The notes under the pieces are model-generated. The model had not been told where the DNA came from. It was given only the letters and a program-made list of their open reading frames with translations, and did not search any database. From Apiotrichum sp. Y4204 (Eukaryota > Basidiomycota > Tremellomycetes > Trichosporonales > Trichosporonaceae): 64,000 bases of DNA. Numbering within the stretch: the first letter of the stretch is position 1; each line of letters starts with the position of its first letter. Below are positions 21,612 to 32,675 of the stretch, one piece after another. The stretch is taken from NCBI GenBank assembly GCA_025531455.1, contig JAMYHL010000014.1:434001-498000 (forward strand), written 5' to 3'. Made by a program: the position numbers and the translations under genes.

Positions 21612-22610
21612 CACCCAACGCGCGCACAACAGAGCCACAGACACCACAAACCACCACTGACTGCGAACAGCACCACCACACAATCAATCCCCCGCGCCGC
21701 CCATCTCCCCCCCCTTCTTCCCTCCTCCTCTCCTTTCTTCCTCTCCCTGCACACGCACAACACCGTCAAACATCCATCATCCTCCTTACATCCACACCCA
21801 CTCCCCCACCCACATCAACATCTTCTTCCCTCTCTCGCCTTGTGCTGCCCCGCCCCCCCCCCTCTTGAGGTCTCTTGCGTTTTCTTGCTTCCTTGCATCA
21901 CCGCCCTCGTCGTTGTCGTCGTCGTCTTCCTTCCTCTTTGTCTTCCTTCTTTGTCTTCCCCCCGTGTCTTCCTTCGTCTTTTTTCGTCTTCCCCCCTCTT
22001 CCCCATCACCGCCTACTCCACCCATCCATACACATACTCATACACATATATATACAAGGTACATCCACCTTGTCCGGTACGGTTTCCCCTTCTTCCCGCT
22101 ACTCTTGTCGTGTCTGCCTCGGGTTCTTGTTTTCTCGTTGCCGCCATCATCAAACATCTCACTATCACCACAATCACATCCACCCACAACAAGAACGCTT
22201 CTCCCGCCTAGACCTCTGGAAGAATCACAAACACCACTCTCCACCTCGCCCGGGCATTGATCGCATCCCGCATCCGACCTCCTGTTGTCACCCGTCGCAC
22301 TCGAAGAACCACCAAACATCCAAAATTCAAACATCCACAACCGCCCATCCCCCCATCTTCTCGCAAACACCGCACCGCGACACACACACGAGGCGATAAA
22401 CACACCACCGCGCCACCTACACATTCTTCCGCACCCATCTCATCGTATCGCTGCCTTTCGAGAACATCAACAACTCTCGAGTTTGCCGTTGCACATCAAC
22501 TACCAACTGCGTGCTCTAAACATTCCTACACCCTTCCAGGGCCGTTGCGCGATCCCTTCAGCGCCAACATTACCACCAACGCCCCCAGCTCACGCCCACC
22601 TTGTCCCAAC
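21612..22610 (+). promoter_or_regulatory. pyrimidine-rich, ATG-free leader or promoter of the Wee1-type kinase
   Basis: I read every line from the ATG at 21609-21611 to the kinase start at 22611 and found no ATG in any frame on the plus strand. The first half is strongly C/T-rich; ATATATATA lies at 22046-22054. This suggests a long leader kept free of upstream start codons, or a core promoter with C/T tracts, driving the kinase. Confidence 0.6.
22046..22054 (+). promoter_or_regulatory. TATA-like element upstream of the Wee1-type kinase
   Basis: ATATATATA about 560 bp upstream of the start codon, at the end of the C/T-rich tract. Confidence 0.35.
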
Positions 22611-25580
22611 ATGGCCACCAACTCTCCCCTCGCCCACCGCCGCTCCATCAAGAGCCGGCCGCGCCCCGCCTCTTGGTTCCCCACCTCGTCCTCGATGGGT
22701 GCCGCTCTGGTTGCCGCTCAGAGTCCCATCAGGAGTCGCCGCGACCAGGAGAACCCCTTTATCCACAGCTACTCGCCACCGCAGTCGTTGGCAGTGACTG
22801 GTGGCAAGCACAAGCTATCTCCTTCCCCCTCGCCACGGAATCGTGACTATGACTTTGACTTGTCGTCCCCGTGTCCTGGTGTTGCGGCGACACCGCTGAA
22901 GAGCCGTAGCAGCCAGACAGGATCCTCCTCACCAGCACCCGACAGCCCAACTGGCCGGTACATGGCTGCCAGCACTGTAGCCAAGCTCCGGTTAGCCGAC
23001 GACGACAGCCCCGTCCGCCACGTCCCCGGCCACAGCCGGAGTCTCGCAGCGGCCCGCAACGCCAAGCACCGCGACGACCTCTTCTCCCCTAAGCCTCGTG
23101 ATAGCCCGCGCAATCCTGCGGCACACATGTTTATGGACGCGGATGAGCCTGCCACGCCGATCGTTGGCGCCTCCCCTGCGCCCCTCTTCCCTATCCGCAC
23201 ATCCCAGTCTCAGGACTGCAGCCAGTGGAAGATGGCCCGTTGTGCTGGCACCACGTCGTCTAGGATTCCCCGCATGTCTGCATCTCACCCCCTCCGGTCC
23301 CGTGCTTCGACCGGGGAGCGTGGTCGGGTCTTTGCGCAGAAGAAGGCCATCTCGATGGGTGACATGCAGTCGGACAAGATGGATGACAGCCCGTTTGGTG
23401 CCGCCTTCCTCCACAGCCGTAAGGCCCGTTCATCCCTGGGCTCTGTCGGCCTCGCGGCCCGTCCGCGTCGCGGAGGACCGCACGGCGTTGAGCAGTCGCT
23501 ATCCCGCTCTGCTGGACACAAGTCGGGGCTCTCCCTCAACCTGTCCAGCGGCCTCCGGCCCATGCCCGACTTTTCTGCGTCAAATTCGTCTATTGCGTCT
23601 TCTGTCTCCTCGACAAATAGCACCACTCCGCCCCCCTCGGCCGAGGCACTCTTTGAGAATGTCAAGCCCAACCAGGAAGCCTTTGAGCCCGCATCGTTTG
23701 GTGTAAAGTCCAAGTTCAAGCCCCGCGACTCGATTGGCTCCAACACGTCATTGCAGAGCTCGACCAACGCCGACAAGCGGATGCCACCGCCATCGGTGCT
23801 CCGTCCGACGATCCACCTCCCCCCTCCTGGCTCCGCCGTGAAGCGTGCTCGTTCGCTCGGCCACCGCCCACCTCTGCAGACCCCGCTCGAGCCGCCGACT
23901 GAAATGGGTTCCAAGTTTGACTTTGTCTGCGACGGTGTCTCTAGTTTTGGTTTTGGTCACACTGGTGACGAGAAGCCTGAGATGCCGGGCACGCCGGTGA
24001 AGCGAAACATCTTTGGTCACCAGAGCCGCCGTGTTGTTACCTCCATCTCGCAGCCTGTTCTCGGATCAGACCACTCGCAAACAGACTACTTTAGCAGCCG
24101 GGCACCTCTTGTTCCTGGATCCACTCGCAAGCAGTCTACCGATGTTCCTCACTTCACCTTTACGTCGACCTCTTCGCCAGACAGCGCTATGGACTCGGCT
24201 CAAAACAGCCCGTCTGCACGCCTGGGTTCGGCTGTGAAGAAGAACACCCCCGCACCTGACCAGAAGCGTCTTGACCTTCTCCGCCGCGCGGCCGCTACTG
24301 GCAGCAGCAGCGTCGACTGCAGCGAGGATGAAGCAACGCCCACAAAGGGCCGGGGAGAGCGCCATATTCTGGCCTGTAAGTTTGTTCGCTTTGAGTTGAG
24401 CTCACTGGTAGCGAACAACACCCCCTCCCCATCTCCCAAGTCATCTTCGCTGCTTCTCCCTTGCAGCATTCCGAAGGAAGGTATTGTCCCGCGTCTCTCC
24501 CTGCCCATGCTTGGTTCCACGAAGAGCCGCCGGGTTCGTCATCGCCAGTCTCACCCCGTCGCCCCTCTAGTCCTCCCCGAGGAGGAGGACATCTTTGAGA
24601 CACGTTTCGTCGTTCGCGACCAGCTCGGCAAGGGTGCCTTCTCCAGCGTAGTCCTTGTGCAGGAGCGCCACGGAGAGGGACTGTTTGCTGTCAAGAAGAC
24701 CCGCAATGTGTTCGACGGCGTCAAGGATCGCCTCCGTCACCTTGAGGAGGTCGACGTGCTTCGCCATCTCTCCCAGGGCCCCAACAACCATGTCATCAGG
24801 TTTGTTGACGCTTGGGAGCAGAACCGCCAGCTCTACATTCAGACCGAGGCGTGCGTCGGTTCTCTCGCGCAGTTCCTCGAGGTCTTTGGCCACGACAATG
24901 TCCGTCTCGACGAGGGCCGCGTCTGGAAGATGGCTCGTGATGTCTCTGATGGGCTTCTCCACATTCACTCCCACGGCGTCATCCACTTTGACATCAAGAC
25001 TGCCAACATTCTGGTCGCCCAGGACCGCAGCCTCAAGATTGCCGACTTTGGCCTCGCGACTCGCTGGCCTCGCGTCTCTCCCGAGCAGATCATTGCAGGA
25101 TCCGGTCTCGGTGGCTCCATTGGCACCTGGTCTGAGCCCCAGAAACTCGAGCGTGAGGGTGACCGCGTCTACATGCCCCCTGAGATGCTCAACGGCGTCT
25201 TTGTGATGGCAGCGGACATTTACTCATTCGGCATCGTCTTCCTCGAGCTCGCTCTTAATGTCTACCTTCCCGACGGCGGAGTCCACTGGCGCGCGCTGCG
25301 CGAAAACGACTACAGCTTTGTTGATATGTCCTCCTTGTCTCGCCCCCTCGCCGACCTCATCATGGCATGCATGCAAGCCGACCCCAACGGGCGCCCCAGC
25401 ATTGACCAGGTCGTCTCGCACCTTGTCATGCAGCGCGTCATTGCCACTGGCGGCCCTGCTCTCGCCCCCGAGGACCCCAGTTGGCTCGAGGGCATCCTCG
25501 CCGAGGTCGGTGCTGCGCCGCCCCCTCCCCTGCCGACCTCCTTGGATAACGAAGGGGACGTTGTCATGGCCGACGCCTAA
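22611..25580 (+). CDS. Wee1/Swe1-family protein kinase
   Basis: Open from 22611 to 25580 (989 aa); a likely 36-nt in-frame intron at 24376-24411 (GTAAGT ... TAG) would give 977 aa. ATG 22611 is the first in this frame. The N-terminal ~650 residues are Ser/Pro-rich and disordered, with many possible phosphorylation sites. The kinase domain starts near residue 665 with DQLGKGAFSSVVLV. It then shows LFAVKKT (ATP lysine), a catalytic loop HFDIKTANILV near 792-802, IADFGLA (metal-binding Asp), GDRVYMPPEML and WRALRENDYSFVDMSSLSRPL. The GDRxYxxPE and long linker before it are Wee1-type. Wee1 kinases phosphorylate Cdk1 on the inhibitory tyrosine and delay mitosis. The catalytic loop differs from the usual HLDLKPAN (Phe, Ile and Thr substitutions), though Asp and Asn are kept. 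Myt1-type is less likely because no membrane segment is seen. Confidence 0.82.
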   Translation: MATNSPLAHRRSIKSRPRPASWFPTSSSMGAALVAAQSPIRSRRDQENPFIHSYSPPQSLAVTGGKHKLSPSPSPRNRDYDFDLSSPCPGVAATPLKSRSSQTGSSSPAPDSPTGRYMAASTVAKLRLADDDSPVRHVPGHSRSLAAARNAKHRDDLFSPKPRDSPRNPAAHMFMDADEPATPIVGASPAPLFPIRTSQSQDCSQWKMARCAGTTSSRIPRMSASHPLRSRASTGERGRVFAQKKAISMGDMQSDKMDDSPFGAAFLHSRKARSSLGSVGLAARPRRGGPHGVEQSLSRSAGHKSGLSLNLSSGLRPMPDFSASNSSIASSVSSTNSTTPPPSAEALFENVKPNQEAFEPASFGVKSKFKPRDSIGSNTSLQSSTNADKRMPPPSVLRPTIHLPPPGSAVKRARSLGHRPPLQTPLEPPTEMGSKFDFVCDGVSSFGFGHTGDEKPEMPGTPVKRNIFGHQSRRVVTSISQPVLGSDHSQTDYFSSRAPLVPGSTRKQSTDVPHFTFTSTSSPDSAMDSAQNSPSARLGSAVKKNTPAPDQKRLDLLRRAAATGSSSVDCSEDEATPTKGRGERHILACKFVRFELSSLVANNTPSPSPKSSSLLLPCSIPKEGIVPRLSLPMLGSTKSRRVRHRQSHPVAPLVLPEEEDIFETRFVVRDQLGKGAFSSVVLVQERHGEGLFAVKKTRNVFDGVKDRLRHLEEVDVLRHLSQGPNNHVIRFVDAWEQNRQLYIQTEACVGSLAQFLEVFGHDNVRLDEGRVWKMARDVSDGLLHIHSHGVIHFDIKTANILVAQDRSLKIADFGLATRWPRVSPEQIIAGSGLGGSIGTWSEPQKLEREGDRVYMPPEMLNGVFVMAADIYSFGIVFLELALNVYLPDGGVHWRALRENDYSFVDMSSLSRPLADLIMACMQADPNGRPSIDQVVSHLVMQRVIATGGPALAPEDPSWLEGILAEVGAAPPPPLPTSLDNEGDVVMADA

Positions 25581-26127
25581 TCTCAACCACAATACTTCTA
25601 CTACACCACACAGACGCCACACTCCCGCAGGGCGGCCGAAGCCCGCGTCTGTCACCTACAAAAATGTGATATATCCCGCCCTGTACGACTCTCAGCAAGC
25701 AACGTTCCGCACCACCATCACACTCACCGCCACACTCTGCATCTGCTCGCCAACTTTGTACAATACTGTTATCACCCGCCTCGCTCGAAGCCCGAATCCC
25801 CGCCGGTTGGGAAAAGTGGACAGAAGGGAACCAAAGAAGTGTAGGGAGAGAAGAGAAGAAAGAAATGGTCAGAAGTCAACAAGTGCATAAATACGATTTA
25901 TATCCCCTGTGCAGCCGCTTGCCAGGTATACGCTGTATGCTACATGCATCATAAATCATGGCGATTGGGATGGGCATTTGAGAAGATGGTAGCAAACGGA
26001 AGTGTTGTGGTTGTAGCAAAGCTAATTTCCCGGCCGGACTTGTTGTTGTGCTCACTCCACACCTCCACCAGCAACGGATGTTCCACTAACAAAAGTCGGT
26101 TTCGCCCACTGCCGCTCATCACCACTC
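25581..26127. other. Wee1-type kinase 3' flank and sirtuin promoter
   Basis: A 547-bp gap between genes on the same strand. It includes an AT-rich ATAAATACGATTTATAT stretch near 25885-25905 that may be a terminator or promoter element. No gene seen. Confidence 0.4.
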
Positions 26128-27737
26128 ATGGTCAGAATATCGATCCCGACACTACCAAACCGCCCGCCGCTCCCGCCCTCGGGCCTGACGCTGCTCCCGC
26201 TGCGCGAGCAGGCCGCCCACGTGAACAAGTTTCTCGCGGATGGCGATGGCCGCACGCTGATCATCACCGGCGCTGGCGTCAGCGTCGAATCGGGAATTCG
26301 CGCGTATCGCGGCAAGGAGGGGAGCTACAGTAATCCGAACTACAAGTGGGTAGCTGAGGAAGCGGAGCGGAGTGGAGTGGGAATGGGGGCCTGCAGAGTG
26401 GTGGAAGTGGAAGTGGCTCTGGGCGATGACCAAGCATCCTACGCAAGACTGACTCCAGGCCGATCTTCTACAACGAGCTGGTCGAGGACTCGCCGCGCGG
26501 CGCGCTGTTCCGGTACGTCCCAGCGGGGAACCAGAGACTGACGGCAGGAAACGCTGTGAGCAGCTTGCGTGCTAACTGAGCGCACTGACTAGGCTGACTT
26601 GACTTAGACTGGGCACGCTCCTATCTCGGCGTAAGCCCCCTCCCACTTTCTCTTTCTCGAGTTTCTGACCCCAGTACCCGCCAGTACGGGACGCGCAGCC
26701 GAACCCGACGCACCTCGCCGTCGCGTCCGCACAGGCGCTGGGCCTCGCGCCGTGGCTCATCACGCAGAACGTGGACAACCTGCACCGCAAGGCGCTTTCC
26801 CGCGTTTTGCTTGCGGCAGGGGAGGATCCCGCAAGGGCACACCTCCCGCCGCTCCCTTCCTCCCCCATGCAGGCCGATACGCTCACCCACGTGCCGTCGC
26901 TCCAGAAACCGCTTGTTCACGAATTACACGGCACGCTCGCTAGAGTGCACTGCCTTCAGCACATGCACGAACACAGCAGAGATAGCTGGCAGGACGCGCT
27001 GAGCGGGCTGAATCCCGCGTGGGCCGCCGAGGCTGCGGACATGGCGCAGACTGGAAGGTGAGAAATGAGCATATTGTTGTGGTTTTGTTTTTGACAGTAG
27101 GTTCCCCCGCACGAACCCCGACGGCGACGTCGAGCTCCCGGGCGCAGACTACACCACGTTCCGCGTGCCCGACTGCCCGATCTGCGAGGCCGAGGGCAAG
27201 CCGTCCATTGTGAGTTTGAGTTTAAGCAGGCTTTGAGCTGAGTGTAGGTCAAGCCGAATGTGATTTTCTTCGGGGAGACGCTCCCTGCGTGGGTGAAGAA
27301 TGAGTCGTGGGTAAATATATAATCAACACTGCTGATTCGAGATTGGCGCTCGTAGAAGCTGCTTCGCGCGTGCTCGTGCTCGGCACGTCGCTGGCGACGT
27401 ACTCTGCCTTCCGGCTCATCAAGGCCGCGCGCGAGGCGGACAAGCCCGTGCTCATGCTCTCCCACGGACCGAGCCGCGCAGACGACGTGCCCGGCGTCGA
27501 GAAGATGGATGTCCCTGCTGGGCCCGTGCTCCGCGCCGCGCTCGACCCGTACTTGTTAGTTGAGCGATCTAGGAGTTTAGGAGTGAGCTGACGGACAGGA
27601 AGGGCGAGGGCCGGCTCAAGACTGGCGTGCGCTCCGTTATCGACTCGGGCGTGGTCAAGAAGCTGCCTGGTATCGAGCTCCCACGCGACGACGGCATGCT
27701 CCCGACTGGCCCGACTAAGATTGCCAGCGCAAAGTAG
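26128..27737 (+). CDS. class II sirtuin, SIRT4-like NAD-dependent deacylase
   Basis: Nine exons: 26128-26345, 26459-26512, 26548-26555, 26608-26630, 26675-27057, 27101-27209, 27248-27306, 27342-27554 and 27599-27737, giving 401 aa. Exon 3 is 8 nt; it is needed to read LFRKRYWARSYLG. NAD-binding motifs are ITGAGVSVESGIRAYRG (~residue 45), ITQNVDNLH and the catalytic His in VHELHGTL. Later motifs are KPNVIFFGETLP, VLGTSLATYSAFRL and SHGPSRADDVPG. The order matches SIRT4-like sirtuins, which act mainly in mitochondria or bacteria; no strong targeting signal is obvious. The zinc site is altered: C-L-Q-H in place of C-x2-C, followed by a normal C-x2-C (CPIC). The join at exon 7/8 (GTGGGT ... GAG acceptor) is the least certain. 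Confidence 0.85.
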
Positions 27738-27919
27738 ATTAAGTAACTGCGGATAGATTAGATACAGTATGCAGTATGCGGCCGTCTTGCTTCTCGATGC
27801 GGAACTGTCCCACTCCTCGCACGAGACTCATACATGGCCCAGTGGCAATACTACAGAGTCTATCGTGCTCATGCTACGAGTATGGTATGCAAATGCTCGC
27901 CGTATTAATTACTCCAGTC

Positions 27920-30900
27920 TCACACCAGTTTTCCTTCGTCGCTCTTCGGGCTGCGCGGCACGGATACCATCTCGGCGTCGCTCGTGTCGTCGCTCCGCGT
28001 CGTCCCATACTCCTCCCCGAGGCCAGCTTCGCCCTCGGCGACGGCCGAGCGGTCCCCGGGAGCGGAGACCATCGAGCCGGACGTCGTCGCCGTTGCGCTC
28101 CCAGGCGGGGGCACGACCCAGTCCTCGGCGTCGCTCGCGTCCGGCGTCGGCAGGGTCCCCGCGAATCCGTGCTGCACGCTCGTCGTCGCGGCCGGCGCCG
28201 AGGCCCCGGAACCCCAGGCGGTGTTTCCGAATCCGACGCTCAGGCCCGTGGTCGTCAGGTCGTCGCCGTACTCTGGCAGCTCGGGGCGGAAATCGTCGTC
28301 AGAGTCGATCAAGGAATCGGCCGACAGCACCGGCGACGGCTGGGACGGTGTGCCCGGCCCAGAGTTCATAGTCGACGCCATGGCACTTGCGGGCACGCTT
28401 GGCGCAATCATCGGGGAAGAAGGTATCGAAGCCATTGGCGTAGCTGCGCGAGACGCCTCCTCGGCCTTGATGCGAGAGATCCCGCCGATCGCGCGTTCCG
28501 TGCGCCGCTTGTAGAACAGAAGGTACGCTGCGCGCGACTGGACAGACTCGGGGGTGGCTTTGGACACGCGCGAGTCGTCATAGTTGTACCACTGGCCGTC
28601 AATGTCGTTCCGGCAGAACGCCGTGTAATGTCCGCCGCCAAGGCCACCAAAGTGGTTGTCCACGGCATACAGATCATACACGAACGGCTCGGTCGAGTGC
28701 TCGATGCCGTAGTGGTGAGCCTGCTCGTCCGTGAGCTTGAGACTCTGCGAAATACGACGCTCGCCGATACGCTCATCGAGGTCAAGTCCGTCAATCGGGA
28801 AGTTGACCATATGGTCGAGTTTGTCCCGCATAGTGCGGCTGCTGCCGAAACGCTTCAGGCAGATGACGAGAATGTCCGGCGCCTTGTAAATGTCGAGCTT
28901 CTTCGTTGCCGGCTGGTGCTTCTTGCACACAGGGCAGTACCACAGGTCGTCCTGTCCGAGCGTCTCCTCCTTGGAGAACTCGTCCAGGCAGTCTTCGAGC
29001 GAGATGGACCGTCCTGCGCGCTTCTTCTCCAGGTCCTTGGCGATAGCAGGGTCGACCACCATCTCGAGGTTGGGTAGGAGGCCATCGCGGTTGGGCTCGA
29101 AAAAGTCGTTAAACGTGTCCTTGGGCCATTCCACAAAGATACCTTCCCCGGGGCGGATGACTGGCGGCTGCGCGGGTTCTGCCTCACCCTCGTCGTCCGA
29201 GCCGGCTGACGAGCCAACAAGGTTGGAGATGGATGAGCTGATGCGCTGCATCATTGGCCGCTTCGCGCGCGCACGCTTGTCGAGGGAGGACCATGCGCTC
29301 GAGGCCGCCTGTGGGCTGCTCCTGTACATGTTCTGCAGGCCGGGGGTTTTGCCCTTGAATGAGAACATCGAGTTCGAGAAGGACTCGGATGTGGAGGGGT
29401 CCGCGACGTGGACCTTGAAAAGGCCGGCGTGCGCCACAAGGTGTGCGTCCTCGGACGAGATGCTTGCGGCGCGGTGGGGGACAGGTGGGGCGAGCTCGTC
29501 CGCAGACGCAGACGCGTTGGCCGTGTCCTCGATGTGGATCTCGTTCACATCGTCCTCAACCTCCTCCGCCTCGCGGGTGTTGGCCGGAACGTACAGGTCA
29601 ACGTCCTTTCCAGGGCGGACGAGACGCGAGTAGCCCTTGACTATCGCCATGCGAACCGCCGCTGGGTCCGCAGCCTCGGTACGGGAGAGGGTGATGAAGA
29701 AGGGTTCCAGTGCGCCCTCGGTCGGGATCGGGTCGCGTTGGAACGAGCTGCGCGGCTCCGTGATCGGGGTAAAGGTGTAAACGGGGACTGTCACCGAGCC
29801 GTCAGTAGGCACGATACCGACACCGCGGCCGTTTGCCTGCACCGGCGCACGGAGCTCGTGGAAGACGCAGGTGTCCGCGTCCTTGGCTTCAGAGTTGGGA
29901 TCTGTGTCCATCCACCATGCGTAGATGCCGTGCTTCCAGTAGTCGAAGCCGATAATGTTCGAGCCATTAGCCTTGACGAGGGAGCCCAGCTTGTCTTTGA
30001 GGTGCGCGAACGATGCGTTTGCCGGTACCAGGAGCTGGACGTTGACTGGCGGCTTGTCCGTGTCGGCCGGGAAGAATGTGAGCTTGAATGTGCGGGTCTG
30101 CGCAATGGGCAGAGGAACGGTGAGATACATGAAGGGGTCCATAGTAATGGACTCCTTGTGACACTCTGGGCACACGAGCGTGCTCTGGAGCTGGCCTTGA
30201 AAGAGGTCGACGATGACACTGTCGTTGCGCTTCTTGTAGCCCTCCCAGCACTCCTTGCCGAGCTCGGCCAGTTCCTTGTCCCCGCCGCCCGCCTTCCAAT
30301 CCGGTTTCTCAATATACGGCTTCTTCTTGATTCGGTTAAGGTCCTCGTGCAAACCGTCGAGAAGGAACGCAAGGAATTCCTGCGTGTCGTGTTGTCCGTA
30401 CCCAGCAAACTGGGGGGCGAAGCGCGAGCACACGGCCTTGAGGCGCCTGGGCGAGTAGGACGAGTGCGAGGGCGATGTCCACAGGTTCTCAATGACATCG
30501 CCAAAGGCGTCCGCGACCTGGCCGTGCATGCCGAGAGGGTTGTCCGGGTTGAGCTCGTCCTTCCACACGCCGGAGAGGAAGTACTCGGAGAGAAGGTGGG
30601 TGTTGCTCAGACACTGGGTGGCGGAAGCGAGGAAGCAGGTGTTGCCGAGGTTGTTCAACCCGACAAGGCCCTTGCCGCGGCCGCGAGACTGAGAGCGGGT
30701 CTGGGGCCGTCCCAGGGCGAGAGTGTTGGGAGTGCTCGAGGACGACGAGTCGCCGCTTGCCGGACCAGCGTAGAAGGCGGGCTTGGAGAAGAGGGGCGCC
30801 GGTTTGTTCTCCACCGCCTTGCCGTCCTCGGCCTTGACGAGCCACGTGATGGTGCCGGTACCCGATGACACCTCTACGACAATAGAGTCTCCGTTCGCTA

Positions 30901-31926
30901 GGCCATAGTCGGCGAGGGTGTCGTTCGTGTGCAGCAACTTTGCACCGAGTCCCGGCATGTCCTTGGCCGCGACCTCTAGTGACGAGATCGGTTCCAGGAT
31001 GTCGACAGTCCAGAGACGTAGTGGTGCACCGAGCTCGATCTCTGAGCTCATGACGCTGCGCACAAACGTACGCAGCTGTGGGGCTGTCATCGTGCTCGGG
31101 GCGGTGATGAGCTTGGGAGGGGTGGGAGCGGCCGGGGGAACAGGGATGTTGGGGTTGGCGGCGACAGTGTGGAGCCGGTAGATGTTGGGCGCGATCTCGA
31201 TGCGCCCGCCGTCGATGCACTCGCGGGGGAGGGACGGCGCGTCGGTTGGGTAATTGATCGCCTTGGTCAGCGCCTCCCACCCCTTCTCCGCGACGTAGAT
31301 GTAGTCCTCGTCCTCCATGAGCCCCAGCTGGAGCGGCCAGAACTTGCCCGTGCCCTTTGGTGATGTGACCGTCACCGCCTCGTCAAAGTTGATCAAACCC
31401 GAGAGGTCGAGCTGGGGCATCTCGCCCTCACGCGTGAACACGTAGTGCTTGAATGCGGTGAAAAACGCCTTGGGGACGAGGTAAAAGACGGTGCCGGGGG
31501 TGTAGGGTGGAGGGATGGAGTCTGGGTTATCGTCAGCGAGGGTGCTCAACGCGATTCACAACAGCACGCACTGAGGACGACATTGTACGCCTCGACGAGA
31601 GCGGCGGCGTCACCGGCCGAGGCCTCATTCAGCGAGACCTGGCCGGTGCGGTCGACCCAGCCGACGCTCTCTACCTCGTCGTCGCAGTCCATGCGGAGCG
31701 GGGAGGATGGGAGATGCTGCGCCGAGCCCGCGAGGCTAAGGGGCGGGGGGTGGAGGGAGGCAGCAGCAGCGGGATCCGAAGCGAGGGCGGATGCTGCGTC
31801 CTCTGATGCCGCGCGCTTGGGGGACGACAGCGACGATGGCGAGGGGGGTTCTGGGCGGGGCCGCTTGAGCGTTGATGACGACGAGGAAGCTGGGATGGTG
31901 AGATTGTCGTCCTGGTCCGGGAGCAT
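27920..31926 (-). CDS. ubiquitin carboxyl-terminal hydrolase, UBP12/USP4-USP15 type
   Basis: Two exons read from 31926 down: 31926-31572 and 31521-27920, giving 1318 aa. The 50-nt intron has GTGCGT, branch point CTGAC and CAG. The N-terminal ~118 residues are Ser/Pro-rich. A DUSP-like domain (FYLVPKAFFTAFKHYV ... WPLQLGLMEDEDYIYV) follows, then a ubiquitin-like segment. The split USP domain has the Cys box GLNNLGNTCFLASATQ with the nucleophile at Cys414, and QFAGYGQHDTQEFLAFLLDGL. A zinc ribbon (CPECHK ... CPVCKK) and the His box GGLGGGHYTAFCRND (His1083) complete it. The domain order matches yeast Ubp12 and animal USP4/11/15, which remove ubiquitin from nuclear and cytoplasmic substrates. 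The C-terminal ~200 residues are acidic and disordered. It is convergent with the sirtuin (183 bp apart). Confidence 0.92.
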
Positions 31927-32675
31927 GTCGCGCGGCGGCAGGGCGCACTATTGATTACGGATCGCGAGACGGCAGCTACGGCAGGCGGCGGGCGATGACG
32001 GTAAGAGTAGAGGTGGAATTGGGTGGGTGGGTGATGATGCTGATGATGATAGTGGTGGTGGTGTGGGGTGCGTGTTGGTGGTTTTTTTTTTTTCTGCGAT
32101 CACACCAAGACGTGTGGGGTTAGGGTGTGGTAACTGACGACTGGCGACTGGTGACTGGTGACTGGCGCTTGTGATGGCAGGTCGTGTGTCTTGGGGGGTT
32201 GGTGCTTCAGGGGGGCCAAGTGGCGAGGAGCAAGCGGGTGATGGGAACAACGGAACAAAAGGATGTTCTGAAGAGAAAGAAAGATACAGTGTTGTTATTG
32301 TATGGATGCCTGTGTGACTGTGATTCCAATTGTGTGATGTGATGGGGAGCGGACGCTGACGACAGCGACGGCGACGACGACGACGACGGTGACAAGGACA
32401 ATGGCGACGACGAGCTGGGTATGTGTGAGACGAGGGAGGCAGGAGGAGATGACCTATGACGGTGAGGGGGTGAAACAGCAAAAAAGCCACGTGGCTCCGC
32501 GTGGGGCCTCTTTTTTCCCACACCGCCACATGTCGGGATTACCAAAAGTTGAGCTTGACCGTGCCCCCGGTGTCCGTCCCTCGTCGCTCGGAATGACTTT
32601 TCCATCGCCGAGCATCCGAAGCTAGCTCGAGCATCGTCGGACTCTCTCTCTCGACAACACCACAGCACAACCAAA
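31927..32675. promoter_or_regulatory. divergent promoter between the USP and mL38 genes
   Basis: A 749-bp gap between divergent start codons. It contains GACGAC-type trinucleotide repeats near 32350-32400, a poly-T run near 32082 and pyrimidine-rich segments toward both genes. No extra gene seen. Confidence 0.4.

Noticed and set aside
22257..22610. N-terminal extension of the Wee1-type kinase in the same open frame
   Set aside because: The extension has no ATG; 22611 is the first in-frame start codon.
27776..30868. Long plus-strand open frames (433 and 486 codons) opposite the USP gene
   Set aside because: They are antisense to a clear deubiquitinase; GC-rich codon bias opens the opposite frame, and they carry no recognisable domain.
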